Part shown: positions 1 through 9,880 of the stretch, one piece after another
How positions within the stretch are numbered: the stretch's first letter is position 1
Layout of the letters: the number at the start of each line of letters is the position of its first letter
Assembly (NCBI RefSeq): GCF_000819725.1
Contig: NZ_CDDH01000014.1
Location: 22,056 to 86,055, forward strand
Direction of reading: 5' to 3'
DNA length: 64,000 nucleotides
DNA from: Aeromonas australiensis
GTDB lineage: Bacteria; Pseudomonadota; Gammaproteobacteria; Enterobacterales; Aeromonadaceae
Notes under the pieces: generated by a model
Databases searched by the model: none
Seen by the model: only the letters and a program-made list of their open reading frames with translations
Told to the model about the DNA's origin: nothing
Position numbers and translations under genes: made by a program

Positions 1-113
1 CTTTTTTATTCCCGTCGGGTGATCTTTCCCCCGACCATCCGGGGTGCGCCACGGCGCGCCCTGCTATCTCGCCCGGCGCGGCATTGCGAGCGGGCCAGCA
101 TCCGGAGCCTGTT

Positions 114-1493
114 ATGGACTTTCTCCCTCTCTTCTGTCAGCTGCAAAACAAGCCGGTCCTGATCGTCGGCGGCGGTGAGGTGGCGGTGCGCAAGGCGCGC
201 CTGCTGCTCGATGCCAAGGCGAAGATCACCATCAATGCCCCGCACCTGGAACCCCAGCTGATGAGCTGGGCCGAGCAGGGTCGCCTGACCATCTGCGCCG
301 CCGGCTTTCATCCCGAGCTGCTCGATGGCAAGTGGCTGGTGATCGCCGCCACCAATAATCCGGAGGTCAATCATCAGGTCTTTCACGAGGCGAACCTGCG
401 CCAGATCTTCTGCAATGTGGTGGACACTCCGGCCCACTGCAGCGCCATCATGCCCGCCATCATCGACCGCTCGCCGCTGATGGTGGCCATCTCCAGCGCA
501 GGCGCGGCACCGGTACTGAGCCGCCAGCTGCGGGAAAAACTTGAAGCGTTGCTACCGCAACACCTCGGCCAGCTCGCGGCGCTGGCGGGCAAGCTGCGCG
601 AGCGGGTCAAACTCATTCCGGACAAACTGGCCCGCCGCCGCTTCTGGGAGCGGCTCTTTAGCCACGATCGACTCGCCCGCCAGCTGGCCCGCGGCCAACA
701 ACAGGCTGCCGAGCAGAGCGTTGCCGAGCTGCTCGATGAGCCGCTGCAGAGCAAGGGGAGCGTGACCCTGGTGGGGGCTGGCCCCGGCGATGCGGGGCTG
801 CTTACCCTGAGCGGCTTGCAGCAGTTGCAACAGGCGGATGTGGTGGTCTATGACCGTCTGGTCTCACAGGAGGTATTGGCGCTTGTTCGCCGGGATGCCG
901 AGCGGATCTTTGTTGGCAAGGAGGCGGGGCGCCACTGTGTGCCCCAGCAGGCGATCAACCAGCTGTTGCTGGAACAGGCGCTGCTGGGCAAACAGGTGGT
1001 CCGGCTCAAGGGGGGCGATCCCTTTATCTTTGGCCGGGGCGGCGAGGAGCTGGAGACCCTGGCCGAGGCGGGCATCCCCTTCTCGGTAGTACCGGGCATT
1101 ACGGCAGCCTCAGGCTGCGCTGCCTACAGCGGCATTCCCCTCACCCACCGCGATCACGCCCAGCGGGTGCAGTTCATCACCGGTCATGACAAGGAGGGCA
1201 ATATTGCCCAGGAGTGGTCGGCGCTGGCCGCCCCCCGCCAGACCCTGGTGTTCTACATGGGCCTGGCCCATGCTGCCCGCATTCAGGATGCGCTGCAAAC
1301 CCACGGCATGCCCGCTCACACCCCGGTGGCGCTGGTGGAGCAAGGCACCCAGCTCAGTCAGCGGGTGGTGCGCGGCGAGCTGCAACAGCTGGCCGAACTG
1401 GCCCGTCAGGTGAAGAGCCCGAGTCTCATCATCATCGGCTCTGTGGTCACTCTGGCCGACCAGCTGGACTGGTATGGCAACGGCAAAAATTGA
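114..1493 (+). CDS. cysG: Siroheme synthase CysG (fused dehydrogenase/ferrochelatase and uroporphyrinogen-III methyltransferase)
   Basis: Makes siroheme, the cofactor of sulfite and nitrite reductases, from uroporphyrinogen III in the cytoplasm by two SAM-dependent methylations, NAD-dependent oxidation and iron insertion. The 459-residue product matches E. coli CysG in length and along its whole sequence. An N-terminal Rossmann motif ([14 protein letters not shown], about residues 15-30) belongs to the CysGB half. The C-terminal SUMT half shows [15 protein letters not shown] (about 215-230) and [15 protein letters not shown] (about 300). The ATG at 114 is preferred over an in-frame start 30 bases upstream because [11 protein letters not shown] aligns with the known N-terminus. 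A perfect 13-bp inverted repeat follows the gene. Very confident. Confidence 0.97.
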   Translation: MDFLPLFCQLQNKPVLIVGGGEVAVRKARLLLDAKAKITINAPHLEPQLMSWAEQGRLTICAAGFHPELLDGKWLVIAATNNPEVNHQVFHEANLRQIFCNVVDTPAHCSAIMPAIIDRSPLMVAISSAGAAPVLSRQLREKLEALLPQHLGQLAALAGKLRERVKLIPDKLARRRFWERLFSHDRLARQLARGQQQAAEQSVAELLDEPLQSKGSVTLVGAGPGDAGLLTLSGLQQLQQADVVVYDRLVSQEVLALVRRDAERIFVGKEAGRHCVPQQAINQLLLEQALLGKQVVRLKGGDPFIFGRGGEELETLAEAGIPFSVVPGITAASGCAAYSGIPLTHRDHAQRVQFITGHDKEGNIAQEWSALAAPRQTLVFYMGLAHAARIQDALQTHGMPAHTPVALVEQGTQLSQRVVRGELQQLAELARQVKSPSLIIIGSVVTLADQLDWYGNGKN

Positions 1494-1505
1494 TCAATAA
1501 ACGAG

Positions 1506-1534
1506 AAGGGCCGACAACCGGGTTGTCGGCCCTT
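1506..1534 (+). terminator. Hairpin after cysG
   Basis: Perfect inverted repeat with 13-bp arms (AAGGGCCGACAAC and its complement) and a 3-base loop, 12 bases after the cysG stop. No T-run follows on either strand, so termination is likely but not certain. Confidence 0.6.
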
Positions 1535-1610
1535 GCGCAGCCAGCAGTTATCCACTTTATCCGTGACCCTGCCTGCGACGGCAGTTGTCGGCAAACATTG
1601 CCGTGGTTCG

Positions 1611-1928
1611 TCACACCAGCACGGCGGTACCACTGATGCTAACCATCAGCATGCTGCCATTTTGCCCCACCACTTCGTAGTCGATATCGATACCGACCAC
1701 CGCATTGGCGCCAAGGGCGGCGGCACGTGCTTTCAGCTCATCGAAGGCGATCTCGCGGGCGCGGGCCAGCTCTTTTTCATAGGCGCCGGAGCGGCCGCCG
1801 ATGATGTCGCGGATCCCGGCAAAGAGATCCTTGAAAATGTTGGCGCCGAGAATGGCTTCGCCCACCACGATGCCGCGGTATTCACGAATGGTTTTGCCTT
1901 CCAGCGTGGGGGTTGTCGAGAGGATCAT
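1611..1928 (-). CDS. ybjQ: YbjQ/UPF0145 family protein
   Basis: Small 105-residue cytoplasmic protein of the YbjQ (UPF0145, putative heavy-metal-binding) family. The family is usually 103-110 residues and is thought to form pentameric rings; its function is not established. The typical N-terminus ([20 protein letters not shown]) and the C-terminal segment [13 protein letters not shown] are present. A good ribosome binding site (CAGGAG) lies 6 bases before the ATG. The gene stands alone, pointing toward cysG. Family assignment is confident, role unknown. Confidence 0.9.
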   Translation of the reverse strand: MILSTTPTLEGKTIREYRGIVVGEAILGANIFKDLFAGIRDIIGGRSGAYEKELARAREIAFDELKARAAALGANAVVGIDIDYEVVGQNGSMLMVSISGTAVLV

Positions 1929-2035
1929 CTTGCACTCCTGTCAGTAGCAGAAGAGCTCAGACTACCCCAACTACCCGAAAATCCCAACCGGGTGGCAGCC
2001 AGCACCACGCTCCCCTTGTACATCGTTACGGCCAG

Positions 2036-2068
2036 ATAAAAAAACACCGCGCACGGGGCACGGTGTTT
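2036..2068 (-). terminator. Rho-independent terminator of the accD-folC-dedD group
   Basis: On the minus strand an 8-bp stem (AAACACCG/CGGTGTTT) with an 11-base loop is followed by TTTTTTAT. It lies 33 bases after the dedD stop. Confidence 0.75.
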
Positions 2069-2100
2069 GTTTCAGAGGGCCATAGCCAACGGCAACGCCG

Positions 2101-2883
2101 TTACGGATTGTAAGCGACCACAGAGCCACTGAGGCCGGTCATCTGTGCAATCCGCCCCTGCATCCCCTGCAGTTTGGCCTTGGAGACATCCGGTCCAATA
2201 AAGACCCGGTTGATCTGGCCCTGCACCGGGGTGCGCGGCGAGGTGTGGGCTGAGTAGCCCGCCGCCCGCAACTTGCTCACCAGCGCATTGACGCTGTCGA
2301 CGTTCTTGAAGGCGCCAAGCTGGAGGATCCAGCTCCCCTGCGCCGGTGCCGCTGCAGGCGTGGTTGGCTGGGCCAGCTTGCTTTCAATCAGATCATCGAG
2401 GGATCTGATCTGTCCTGGCTGCGGTTTGGTCGGTGCAGGGGTTTTGCTAACTTCAACCGGTTTGGCCGCTACGGGCTTGGGTGCTGGCTTTGGCGGCTCG
2501 ACCGGTTTTTTAGCCACCACTTCCGGCTTGGGTTGGGCATTCTGTTGCGGCTGGACCGGCGCCGGTGCGGCAGGGGTTGTCGCCGGCTGCGCGCCATTGT
2601 CCTGACCGGCAAGGGTCATGGGATCAGCCACCTCTTCCACTTGCCACTGCTGGGCCGCAGAGGCCTGTTGCTGGCTGGCCAGATGATCGGCTGGCAGGCT
2701 GCTGGCGGCAGAGACCTGCAGCGCCGGTTTGGCAGGCTCCAGCTCGGGGCGCAGCGGGATCTTGGCAAAGGCTTCCTCCTTTTGTGCCAGCTTGTGACCA
2801 TCCAGCAAGTCCGGCAGGAAAATCACAACCAGGGCCACCAGGATGACGGTGCCCACCAGACGGTTTTGAAACTTAGAGGCCAA
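2101..2883 (-). CDS. dedD: SPOR-domain protein DedD
   Basis: Inner-membrane septal protein that binds denuded peptidoglycan at the division site through a C-terminal SPOR domain; in E. coli DedD is a non-essential division protein. The 260 residues show the E. coli-like N-terminus (MASKFQNRL), one membrane helix at about 10-27, a long Pro/Ala/Lys-rich linker at about 50-175, and a SPOR domain at about 183-258 (WILQLGAFKNVDSVNALVSK). The start codon is TTG at 2883, behind an AGGA ribosome site; no better start exists and the N-terminus is conserved. It is the third gene of accD-folC-dedD. The enterobacterial neighbours cvpA and purF do not follow here. Confidence 0.92.
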   Translation of the reverse strand: MASKFQNRLVGTVILVALVVIFLPDLLDGHKLAQKEEAFAKIPLRPELEPAKPALQVSAASSLPADHLASQQQASAAQQWQVEEVADPMTLAGQDNGAQPATTPAAPAPVQPQQNAQPKPEVVAKKPVEPPKPAPKPVAAKPVEVSKTPAPTKPQPGQIRSLDDLIESKLAQPTTPAAAPAQGSWILQLGAFKNVDSVNALVSKLRAAGYSAHTSPRTPVQGQINRVFIGPDVSKAKLQGMQGRIAQMTGLSGSVVAYNP

Positions 2884-2966
2884 GTTAAATCCTACCTTTA
2901 ACGTAACTCAATATGGGATTGGGCTCCCCGCCCGAGGGTTAGAGGGTTAGGGAGCCAGGGTGTGGC

Positions 2967-4226
2967 CTAGCTGGCGACACCCGCCAGAATGTCGGCGACA
3001 GTGTAAAACGAACCAAACACAATGACCATATCGTCCGGACTCGATGCGGCCAACGCTGCCTGATAAGCGGCGCTGACATCATCAAACGCCCTGGCCGGCC
3101 CCTTGCCCTCCCCCAATGCCGCAGCCAGTTGCGCAGCGGTGGCGGCGCGCGGGCCGGTGAGGCTGGCCAGATACCATTCGCCAATCAGGCCATCGAGTTC
3201 GGCAAGAGAGCCCGCCATGTCCTTGTCTTTGAGCATGCCGACCACGGCGCGGCGCACACCCGCGCTGGGCATTTTGCGCAACTGAGCAGCCAGATAGGCT
3301 GCCGAATGGGGATTGTGGGCCACATCGACGATCACCAGCGGTGCGCTTTGCAGCTGCTGCATCCGGCCAGCCAGCCGGGCATTGGCCAGCCCGTCGCGGA
3401 TAGCAGACTCCGGCAGCGGCAAGCCGAGGGACTCCAGCGCCGCCAGCACAGTCACCGCATTCATCAGCGGCAGCGCCGGTTTTGGCAGATCCCGCCACTG
3501 GTTGAGGCCGTGATAATCCCAACCGCTCTCGTACTCATCGCCACGAAAATCGATACCCACCTGACGCAGGTTGGCGCCAAGACGCTGTGCTTCGCTCGTG
3601 ATTGTCGCTGGCGGATTGGGCTCGCCGCTGATGGCAGGTTTGCCGGAGCGATAGACCCCAGCCTTCTCCACCGCCACGGCTTCGCGGGTATCCCCCAGCC
3701 AGTCGCAGTGATCGAGGGCAATGGAGGTGATCATCGCCACATCTGACTCCACCACATTGGTGGCGTCAAGCCGACCGCCCAGCCCCACTTCCAGCAGCAG
3801 CACATCCGGCGCGGCGCGGCGAAACAGCCACAGCCCAGCCAGGGTGGCGAACTCGAAGAAAGTAAGGGCTATCTCGCCGCGGGCGGCTTCCACCTCGGCA
3901 AAGGCGGCGCAGTGAGCGTCATCAGGCAGCTCTTGGCCATTGATCCGCACCCGCTCGGTAAAGCGCAGCAAATGCGGGGAGGAGTAGACGCCAACCTGAT
4001 AGCCTGCGGCCATCAGAATACTGGCCGCCATGGCGCAGCTGGAGCCCTTGCCATTGGTGCCCGCCACTGTAATCACCTTGAACGGTAGCTGGGTAAGCCC
4101 CATGCGCCGGGCGACAGCACCGACCCGATCCAGCCCCATGTCGATATTGACCGGATGGATCTGTTCCAAATAAGAAAGCCAGTCGACAAGCGACCGGCTT
4201 TGGGATTGTTGCATGTTTGAACTCAT
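2967..4226 (-). CDS. folC: Bifunctional dihydrofolate synthase / folylpolyglutamate synthase
   Basis: Adds L-glutamate to dihydropteroate and then to tetrahydrofolates, using ATP, in cytoplasmic folate synthesis. About 419 residues, like E. coli FolC (422). The Mur-ligase-type P-loop reads VAGTNGKGSSC (about 55-65), followed by YSSPHLLRFTERVRI, EVGLGGRLDATN and the C-terminal-domain segment DVAHNPHSAAYL. The ATG at 4226 is used; a GTG at 4232 overlaps the accD stop (GTGA), and an ATG at 4214 is also possible. Overlap or near-overlap with accD indicates translational coupling. Confidence 0.95.
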   Translation of the reverse strand: MSSNMQQSQSRSLVDWLSYLEQIHPVNIDMGLDRVGAVARRMGLTQLPFKVITVAGTNGKGSSCAMAASILMAAGYQVGVYSSPHLLRFTERVRINGQELPDDAHCAAFAEVEAARGEIALTFFEFATLAGLWLFRRAAPDVLLLEVGLGGRLDATNVVESDVAMITSIALDHCDWLGDTREAVAVEKAGVYRSGKPAISGEPNPPATITSEAQRLGANLRQVGIDFRGDEYESGWDYHGLNQWRDLPKPALPLMNAVTVLAALESLGLPLPESAIRDGLANARLAGRMQQLQSAPLVIVDVAHNPHSAAYLAAQLRKMPSAGVRRAVVGMLKDKDMAGSLAELDGLIGEWYLASLTGPRAATAAQLAAALGEGKGPARAFDDVSAAYQAALAASSPDDMVIVFGSFYTVADILAGVAS

Positions 4227-4228
4227 CT

Positions 4229-5092
4229 TCACTCTTCGATGACGTGAGTATTCAGCATTTTGGCGAGCAGGCTGGCCAGACGGTTACGCATTTCACGGCG
4301 ATCGATGATGATATCGATGGCACCCTTTTCCAGCAGGAACTCGGAGCGCTGGAAGCCTTCCGGCAGTTTCTCGCGCACGGTCTGCTCGATAACGCGCGGG
4401 CCGGCAAAGCCGATCAGCGCCTTGGGCTCGCCTACGTTGATATCGCCCAGCATCGCCAAACTAGCGGAAACACCGCCAAGAGTCGGGTCTGTCAGCACCG
4501 AGATATAGGGCAGACCCGCCTTGGAGAGTTTGTCCAACGCCGCACTGGTTTTGGCCATCTGCATCAGGGAGAAGAGTGACTCCTGCATGCGGGCGCCACC
4601 GGAGGTGGAGAAGCAGACCAGACCTCGGCCTTCCTTGATGCACTCCTCGACGGCGCGCACAAAGCGGGCGCCAACCACGGATCCCATGGAACCACCGATA
4701 AAGGAGAATTCGAACGAACAGGCGACAACCGGTACCCCTTTGAGGGTCCCTTTCATCACCACCAGCGCATCTTTCTCACCGCTCTCTTTCTGGGCGGCAG
4801 ACAAACGATCCTTGTAGCGCTTGGCATCCTTGAATTTCAGTACATCTTGCGGCTCCAGCTCGGCACCGAGCTCGGTACGTCCCTGCTCGTCGAGAAATCG
4901 TTCGAGACGGGCACGGGCGCTGATGCGCATATGATGATCACACTTGGGGCACACTTCGAGGTTGCGCTCCAACTCTGCCCGGTAGAGCACCTGTTCACAA
5001 GCACTGCACTTGGTCCACACCCCTTCCGGAATGTTGTGACGACGAGGCGCAGTGATCTTGCTCTTGGGAAGAATCTTCTCAAGCCAGCTCAT
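4229..5092 (-). CDS. accD: Acetyl-CoA carboxylase carboxyltransferase subunit beta
   Basis: Beta subunit of the carboxyltransferase, which with AccA transfers the carboxyl group from carboxybiotin to acetyl-CoA to give malonyl-CoA, the first committed step of fatty acid synthesis. The 287 residues include the zinc ribbon Cys29, Cys32, Cys48, Cys51 and the crotonase-fold core ([39 protein letters not shown]). The ATG at 5092 is chosen over an upstream in-frame start because MSWLEKI aligns with E. coli and AAGGAA lies 5 bases before it. Shorter than E. coli AccD (304) because it lacks the C-terminal tail. A promoter lies 30-60 bases upstream. Confidence 0.96.
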   Translation of the reverse strand: MSWLEKILPKSKITAPRRHNIPEGVWTKCSACEQVLYRAELERNLEVCPKCDHHMRISARARLERFLDEQGRTELGAELEPQDVLKFKDAKRYKDRLSAAQKESGEKDALVVMKGTLKGVPVVACSFEFSFIGGSMGSVVGARFVRAVEECIKEGRGLVCFSTSGGARMQESLFSLMQMAKTSAALDKLSKAGLPYISVLTDPTLGGVSASLAMLGDINVGEPKALIGFAGPRVIEQTVREKLPEGFQRSEFLLEKGAIDIIIDRREMRNRLASLLAKMLNTHVIEE

Positions 5093-5118
5093 GGAATTCC
5101 TTAATGCTTTTGTGCCTG

Positions 5119-5147
5119 ACAATACGCATCGAGCCTAGGTTGTTCAA
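5119..5147 (-). promoter_or_regulatory. Predicted sigma70 promoter of accD-folC-dedD
   Basis: Minus strand: TTGAAC, 17-base spacer, TATTGT, placed 27 bases before the accD ATG. Four of six bases match each consensus. By-eye prediction only. Confidence 0.45.
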
Positions 5148-5211
5148 GGACTTACCTGCTCGATGGCAACAAATGACGGGTCATTAAACCACAATTTTTC
5201 GGGCGCAGTTA

Positions 5212-6021
5212 CTAAAAACTGGTCGTACCCGGTGCCGAGTCCGGCAGCCACAGCGGGCCGAGCGGCAACTGCGGCAGAGCAAACTCGGCCGGGTAATCCA
5301 CATCCACCAGATAGAGGCCACCGGCCTTGGCGGTCGGCCCGGCCAGATTACGATCCCGGGCGGCCAGCACCTCGGCAATCCACTCCACCGGTTTAAGCCC
5401 CTGCCCCACCAGCAGCAGGGAGCCGGTGATGTTGCGCACCATGTGGTGCAGGAAGGCGTTGGCCTTGATGTCGAGCACGATGTAGGGGCCGGAGCGGCTG
5501 ACGCACAGGTGGGTCACATTGCGCCACGGGGTGTTGGATTGGCAGGCGACCGCCCGGAAGGTGCTGAAGTCGTGCTCCCCCAGCAGGCTCTGGCCCGCCT
5601 GGTGCATCAGTTCGGCATCGATGGTCTCATGGTAGTGACTGACGCCACTGCCGAGGATCGCTGGCCGGAAGTTGTGGTTGTAGATGACATAACGGTAGCG
5701 CCGTGCTGTGGCGCTGAAACGGGCATGAAACGTCTCATCCACCTCCTTGACCCAGCGCACCGCGATATCTGGTGGCAGATTGGAGTTGAGTCCCAGGGTC
5801 CAGGCACCTTCGGCACGATTCGCCTCGGTATCGAAGTGGATCACCTGGCCTGTGCCATGAACACCGGCATCGGTACGTCCGGCACACTGGATGGAGACAG
5901 GGTGGTTGGCGATCCGGCTGATGGCCTTCTCCAACTCCTCCTGCACGCTGATCACTTCACGCTGACGCTGCCAGCCGAAATACCGGCTGCCGTCATATTC
6001 AATACCTAGAGCAATTCGCAT
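5212..6021 (-). CDS. truA: tRNA pseudouridine(38-40) synthase
   Basis: Converts uridines 38, 39 and 40 in the anticodon arm of many tRNAs to pseudouridine. The 269 residues match E. coli TruA (270) throughout. The family motif [20 protein letters not shown] (about 55-75) holds the catalytic Asp. The segments RRYRYVIYN and [17 protein letters not shown] are also present. It lies between fimV and accD in the same direction; in E. coli dedA sits between truA and accD but is absent here. Confidence 0.96.
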   Translation of the reverse strand: MRIALGIEYDGSRYFGWQRQREVISVQEELEKAISRIANHPVSIQCAGRTDAGVHGTGQVIHFDTEANRAEGAWTLGLNSNLPPDIAVRWVKEVDETFHARFSATARRYRYVIYNHNFRPAILGSGVSHYHETIDAELMHQAGQSLLGEHDFSTFRAVACQSNTPWRNVTHLCVSRSGPYIVLDIKANAFLHHMVRNITGSLLLVGQGLKPVEWIAEVLAARDRNLAGPTAKAGGLYLVDVDYPAEFALPQLPLGPLWLPDSAPGTTSF

Positions 6022-6159
6022 GGATAAACTTGTCTTGTTGTGAAACGCAGTGAAAGAAACGGGGCGGATTATACGCGCTCAGCCCGCAAAGTCCCACCAC
6101 GCGCGCAATTGGCCTCTATTATGGGCCTGCGCGGCCATGCTCACCCCATCGCCAATCGC

Positions 6160-6195
6160 CAAAAGAAGAGGGCAGCCTGCTGGCTGCCCTCATTC
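6160..6195 (-). terminator. Rho-independent terminator of fimV
   Basis: A 10-bp perfect stem (GAGGGCAGCC, 6168-6177, with 6182-6191) and a 4-base loop, followed on the minus strand by TTCTTTTGG, about 30 bases after the fimV stop. Confidence 0.75.
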
Positions 6196-6221
6196 TTGCT
6201 GCTCCCGTCATGGGAAATCAT

Positions 6222-8399
6222 TTAGCCCAGCCGCTTGAGCAACTTCTCGGCTTCGGCACGCTGGTGATCGCTGCCCTGCTCCGCAGCCTCTTGCAGCAGC
6301 TCGCGGGCGCTATCCTTGTCGTCAATCTCGAGGTAGGCACGGGCCAGATCCAGCTTGGCCCCCACTCCGCCGTCATCGGCATCCACGTCAAACCCGGTGG
6401 ATTCCGGCAGCACCTCGGGGAAGCCATCGAGCCCCACATCCAGCGAGAAGCCCTGATAGGGCTCCGGCTCCGGCGCGGTGGCATCCGCTTCGGCCAGCAG
6501 CTTGTCGATCTCGACATAGCCACTCTCCTGCGCCTGCTCGCGGGGCTGAAGATCTGCCGGATGTGATTCCACCTCGGCGAATGCATCTTCGAAATCAGAA
6601 AGCGCCAGCTCGTTGGGATCCCACTCCAGATCCAGCTCGGCATCCTTCGCCTTGCCAGACTCAAGACCCAGCTCGGCCAGCATGGCATCCGCGCTATCAT
6701 CGGCTCCATCTGCGGCACTGAGATCAATGGCGTTATCATCTTTGTCTGCGGCGGTGTCGTTGAGGGCATTTTCAAAATCGCCGAGATCGAAGCTGGCCAG
6801 ATCGTCGTCAGCGGCGCCGACTTCATCAGTGGCGCTCAAATCGGGTTCGAGGTCAGCAGAGAGATCCGCATCCAGCTCGGCAAACAGGGCTGCTTGCAGC
6901 TCCTCTTCGCTCATAACCTCATCAGCGGCATCGGGCTTGGGATTGAACTCGCTGGCCAGATCCATGGCGGGCTCGTTGGCCAGCGCGATGGGTTCATCCT
7001 GCGAGAGATCGAGATCCGGCACCAGGTCCGGGTCACGACTGGCCGGCTGGGCAGCCATCCGCTCCGGCTCGAAACCTTGCAGCTCCATCTCGCCATCATC
7101 ACTGAACACCAGATCGACATCTGGCTTGGCGACGGGCTCTTCAGGCTCCATCGGCATAAAGCCATCCGGGGTGTTGAGATCCGGCACCGGCCGCTCCGGC
7201 TCACTGTCGGTCACATCGACACTCAGCAGCTCATCAAACTCGCTCTGCTCCTGATCCATCATCATGGCAGTGGACTCGGAGAGGCTCTTCTCCTGCTCTT
7301 CCAGCTCGCGGCGGGCTCGGGCACGTAGCCACAGGGTCACCAGTGCCAAGACCAGCAGCACCGGCAGCAAGATGATCATCGCGAGGTTGAGTGGTGAGGC
7401 GAGCAGATCCATCAACCAGTTTTGCTTGGATACGGGCGCTGCTGCCACCGGGGGAACCGGCCGAGCTTTGAGCTCGGCAATCTCTTTTTGCAGCGCAGTC
7501 TGATCCTGCAACTGGGCTTTGAGGGTCTCCACCTCTTCGGTCAGCGCTTGCAGACGCAGCTTGAGCCTGTGGTTCATTTCACTCACCTGGCCGAGCTGGG
7601 CATTGGCATCTTCCAGTGCCAACGCCATCTCGGTGGCCGGTTTACCCACCGGTTTATCCAGATCGGAAGGCAGAGGCGCCGGTGTGGTGCCTTCTGCAGC
7701 GCTCGGCGCAGGAGCTACCGCCTCTTTCGGCGCAGGCTCGCTTACCTTGGCCACCTCTTTGGTTTCAGCGGCCGGAGCGGGGGCCACAACCGGGGCAGGA
7801 ATGGGGGCGGCTTTCACCACTGGCTGCGGCGCAGGTGCTGCTTTTACCGGCTCGGACTTGGCAGCCTGGACCTTGACGGGCTTAGCCGTGTTAGTTTCCT
7901 TATTGGCCAGATATTTGGGGCTTAACCCCTTCCAGCTGGCGTTATCGCTGCGGAATCTGGCGCGCGCCTGGGCATCGGTGATAACGCTCGCTTCAGCCGC
8001 GGTTGGCAGCTGAATACGGGACCCCACCAGAATGTGGTTGATATTGCCATCGGCAAAACTGCGGGGGTTTTTCTCGTAGATCGCCACCATGGTCTGGTAG
8101 ACGCTCACGCTCGTGGAGGGGCGATATTTAGTCGCCAGGCTCCAGAGGGTATCGGTCGGACGAACAGGGCCGTAGCTACCGGCATTGGCAGTGACCTGAC
8201 GCACCACTGGCTGGGCAGTTGCACGCACCGGTTGTGCAACAGGGTTGGCGACCGGCTGAGTATTGACGGCGGGAGGTGCAGGTTCGTCAGGGCCTTTTAG
8301 CTCGACAAAAAAAGGCTCCCGTACCGAGTCCTGTGCCTGGGCGGTGCCCAGCAGACCAAATACGAGTAGCGTTGCCAATGTTATGCGGGAATGTCCCAT
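6222..8399 (-). CDS. fimV: FimV-like polar hub / type IV pilus assembly protein
   Basis: FimV/HubP-family inner-membrane protein; homologues organise the cell pole and help assemble type IV pili and type II secretion. The 725 residues show a signal peptide (MGHSRITLATLLVFGLLGTA), a LysM-like peptidoglycan-binding region at about 76-132 (GPVRPTDTLWSLATKYRP), and an Ala/Pro-rich stretch. Next come a coiled coil at about 265-310, a membrane helix at about 335-357, a very acidic Asp/Glu-rich cytoplasmic region, and a C-terminal TPR-like FimV domain (AKLDLARAYLEIDDKDSARE). The ATG at 8399 is used because AAGGA precedes it and it starts the signal peptide. Placement between asd and truA is also seen in Vibrio. 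Confidence 0.92.
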   Translation of the reverse strand: MGHSRITLATLLVFGLLGTAQAQDSVREPFFVELKGPDEPAPPAVNTQPVANPVAQPVRATAQPVVRQVTANAGSYGPVRPTDTLWSLATKYRPSTSVSVYQTMVAIYEKNPRSFADGNINHILVGSRIQLPTAAEASVITDAQARARFRSDNASWKGLSPKYLANKETNTAKPVKVQAAKSEPVKAAPAPQPVVKAAPIPAPVVAPAPAAETKEVAKVSEPAPKEAVAPAPSAAEGTTPAPLPSDLDKPVGKPATEMALALEDANAQLGQVSEMNHRLKLRLQALTEEVETLKAQLQDQTALQKEIAELKARPVPPVAAAPVSKQNWLMDLLASPLNLAMIILLPVLLVLALVTLWLRARARRELEEQEKSLSESTAMMMDQEQSEFDELLSVDVTDSEPERPVPDLNTPDGFMPMEPEEPVAKPDVDLVFSDDGEMELQGFEPERMAAQPASRDPDLVPDLDLSQDEPIALANEPAMDLASEFNPKPDAADEVMSEEELQAALFAELDADLSADLEPDLSATDEVGAADDDLASFDLGDFENALNDTAADKDDNAIDLSAADGADDSADAMLAELGLESGKAKDAELDLEWDPNELALSDFEDAFAEVESHPADLQPREQAQESGYVEIDKLLAEADATAPEPEPYQGFSLDVGLDGFPEVLPESTGFDVDADDGGVGAKLDLARAYLEIDDKDSARELLQEAAEQGSDHQRAEAEKLLKRLG

Positions 8400-8622
8400 A
8401 TTCGTTCCTTCGTATGACGGCCCTATCACATTGAAAAATCTGGATAGTTACCCCAAAACAGTCGGTTCAATATAAATCAGGCTCGCCTGGCAAGCCAGCA
8501 GTCCGACACATTTAGCACCCAACTTGACCCTGAGTGTAGGAAAAAACTTAATCAGTTGATATCGCAACAGAATCTTGAAGTGACGGAGTGCGGCATGGGT
8601 CACACCCCGGTTTGATCACAGG

Positions 8623-8655
8623 CCGGATGCGCAGCACTCCCTGCTGCGCATCCGT
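8623..8655 (-). terminator. Hairpin downstream of asd
   Basis: Perfect 13-bp stem (CGGATGCGCAGCA and complement) with loop CTCCC, 17 bases after the asd stop. It has no T-run, so it may act as a Rho-assisted terminator or an mRNA-end stabiliser. Confidence 0.45.
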
Positions 8656-8670
8656 GGCATCTGACCAGCC

Positions 8671-9687
8671 TTACAGATAGTCGCGAACCAGCAGCTCGGC
8701 AATCTGTACACTGTTGGTTGCCGCGCCCTTACGAACGTTATCGGCCACGATCCACATATTGATACCACTTGGATGAGAAATATCCTGACGCACCCGACCC
8801 ACCAGCACCTCATCCTTGCCGGTTGCGTCGCGCACCGGGGTCGGATAATCCCCTTCGTCATCAAACAGGGTCACACCCGGTGCATTGCGCAGCAGATCCT
8901 TGACCTGTTCGGCATCCAGTGGCTGGTGCAGTTCGACATGTACCGCCTCTGCATGGCCGTAGAAGACCGGTACCCGCACGCAAGTCGGGTTCACCGCAAT
9001 GCTGGCATCGCCGAGGATCTTCTGGGTTTCCCATACCATCTTCATCTCTTCACGGGTGTAGCCGTTGTCAGTGAAGCTATCGATCTGTGGGATCAGGTTA
9101 AAGGCGATCTGCTGCGGATAGAGGGTCGGCTCCACCGGACGACCGTTAAGCAGATGAGCAGTCTGACCCGCCAGCTCGCTGACCCCCTCTTTGCCCGAGC
9201 CTGACACAGATTGATAGGTGGCCACGTTGATGCGGGCAATGCCCACTTCATCGTGCAGCGGCTTCAGGGCCACCAGCATCTGGATAGTGGAACAGTTGGG
9301 GTTGGCGATGATGTTGCGATTGCGAAAATCGGCCAGCGCATCCGGGTTCACTTCCGGGATCACCAGCGGGATATCTTCGTCGTAACGGAAGCAGGAGGTG
9401 TTGTCGATGACGATGCAGCCGTGTTCGGCAGCAATCGGCGCCCACTTGGCCGAGACCTCTGCACCGGCGGAGAAGAGTGCGATCTGCACCTGGCTCCAGT
9501 CAAACTCCTCCACATCGAGGATCTCGAGGTTCTTGCCGGCAAAGCGCACGGTATCACCGGCACTGCGGCTGGAAGCCAGTGGATAGAGGGTCGCTACCGG
9601 AAATTCGCGCTCTTCCAGGATCTCGATCATCGCCTGACCCACGGCGCCGCTGGCACCCAATACCGCTACGTTAAACTGCTGGCTCAT
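8671..9687 (-). CDS. asd: Aspartate-semialdehyde dehydrogenase (Usg-type homologue)
   Basis: Family enzyme reducing aspartyl phosphate to aspartate semialdehyde with NADPH, the branch point to lysine, threonine, methionine and diaminopimelate. The 338 residues show the NADP motif VLGASGAVGQAMIEIL, the active-site Cys in NPNCSTIQM (about 130), and the substrate-loop segment YQSVSGSGKEGV. The location next to pdxB and truA is that of E. coli usg, a paralogue of doubtful activity. Because the catalytic Cys motif is intact, an active dehydrogenase is more likely. The ATG at 9687 has AGGAG upstream; a much longer open frame reaching into pdxB is rejected. A second asd elsewhere in the genome is possible. 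Confidence 0.9.
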   Translation of the reverse strand: MSQQFNVAVLGASGAVGQAMIEILEEREFPVATLYPLASSRSAGDTVRFAGKNLEILDVEEFDWSQVQIALFSAGAEVSAKWAPIAAEHGCIVIDNTSCFRYDEDIPLVIPEVNPDALADFRNRNIIANPNCSTIQMLVALKPLHDEVGIARINVATYQSVSGSGKEGVSELAGQTAHLLNGRPVEPTLYPQQIAFNLIPQIDSFTDNGYTREEMKMVWETQKILGDASIAVNPTCVRVPVFYGHAEAVHVELHQPLDAEQVKDLLRNAPGVTLFDDEGDYPTPVRDATGKDEVLVGRVRQDISHPSGINMWIVADNVRKGAATNSVQIAELLVRDYL

Positions 9688-9880
9688 TCTGTTCTCCTCT
9701 GATAATGCTGCAATGGCGTCGGCTGGCGCCATGGTCGGCAGGCTCTCGCGCGGCGAGATGACGCTGCCTGATATGGCTGAACCGGCGCAGTAGCATCTGC
9801 GCCAGCTCAGTAAAAAATGGCGGCGAGGTGGCCAGTGCGGCTCACCCCTTCCGGTTATCTTCCAACTCCGAGTCCCCGAT

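Noticed and set aside
9784..9803. Hairpin between asd and pdxB as a terminator
   Set aside because: A 7-bp stem without a T-run, in a same-direction gene row; too weak to call.
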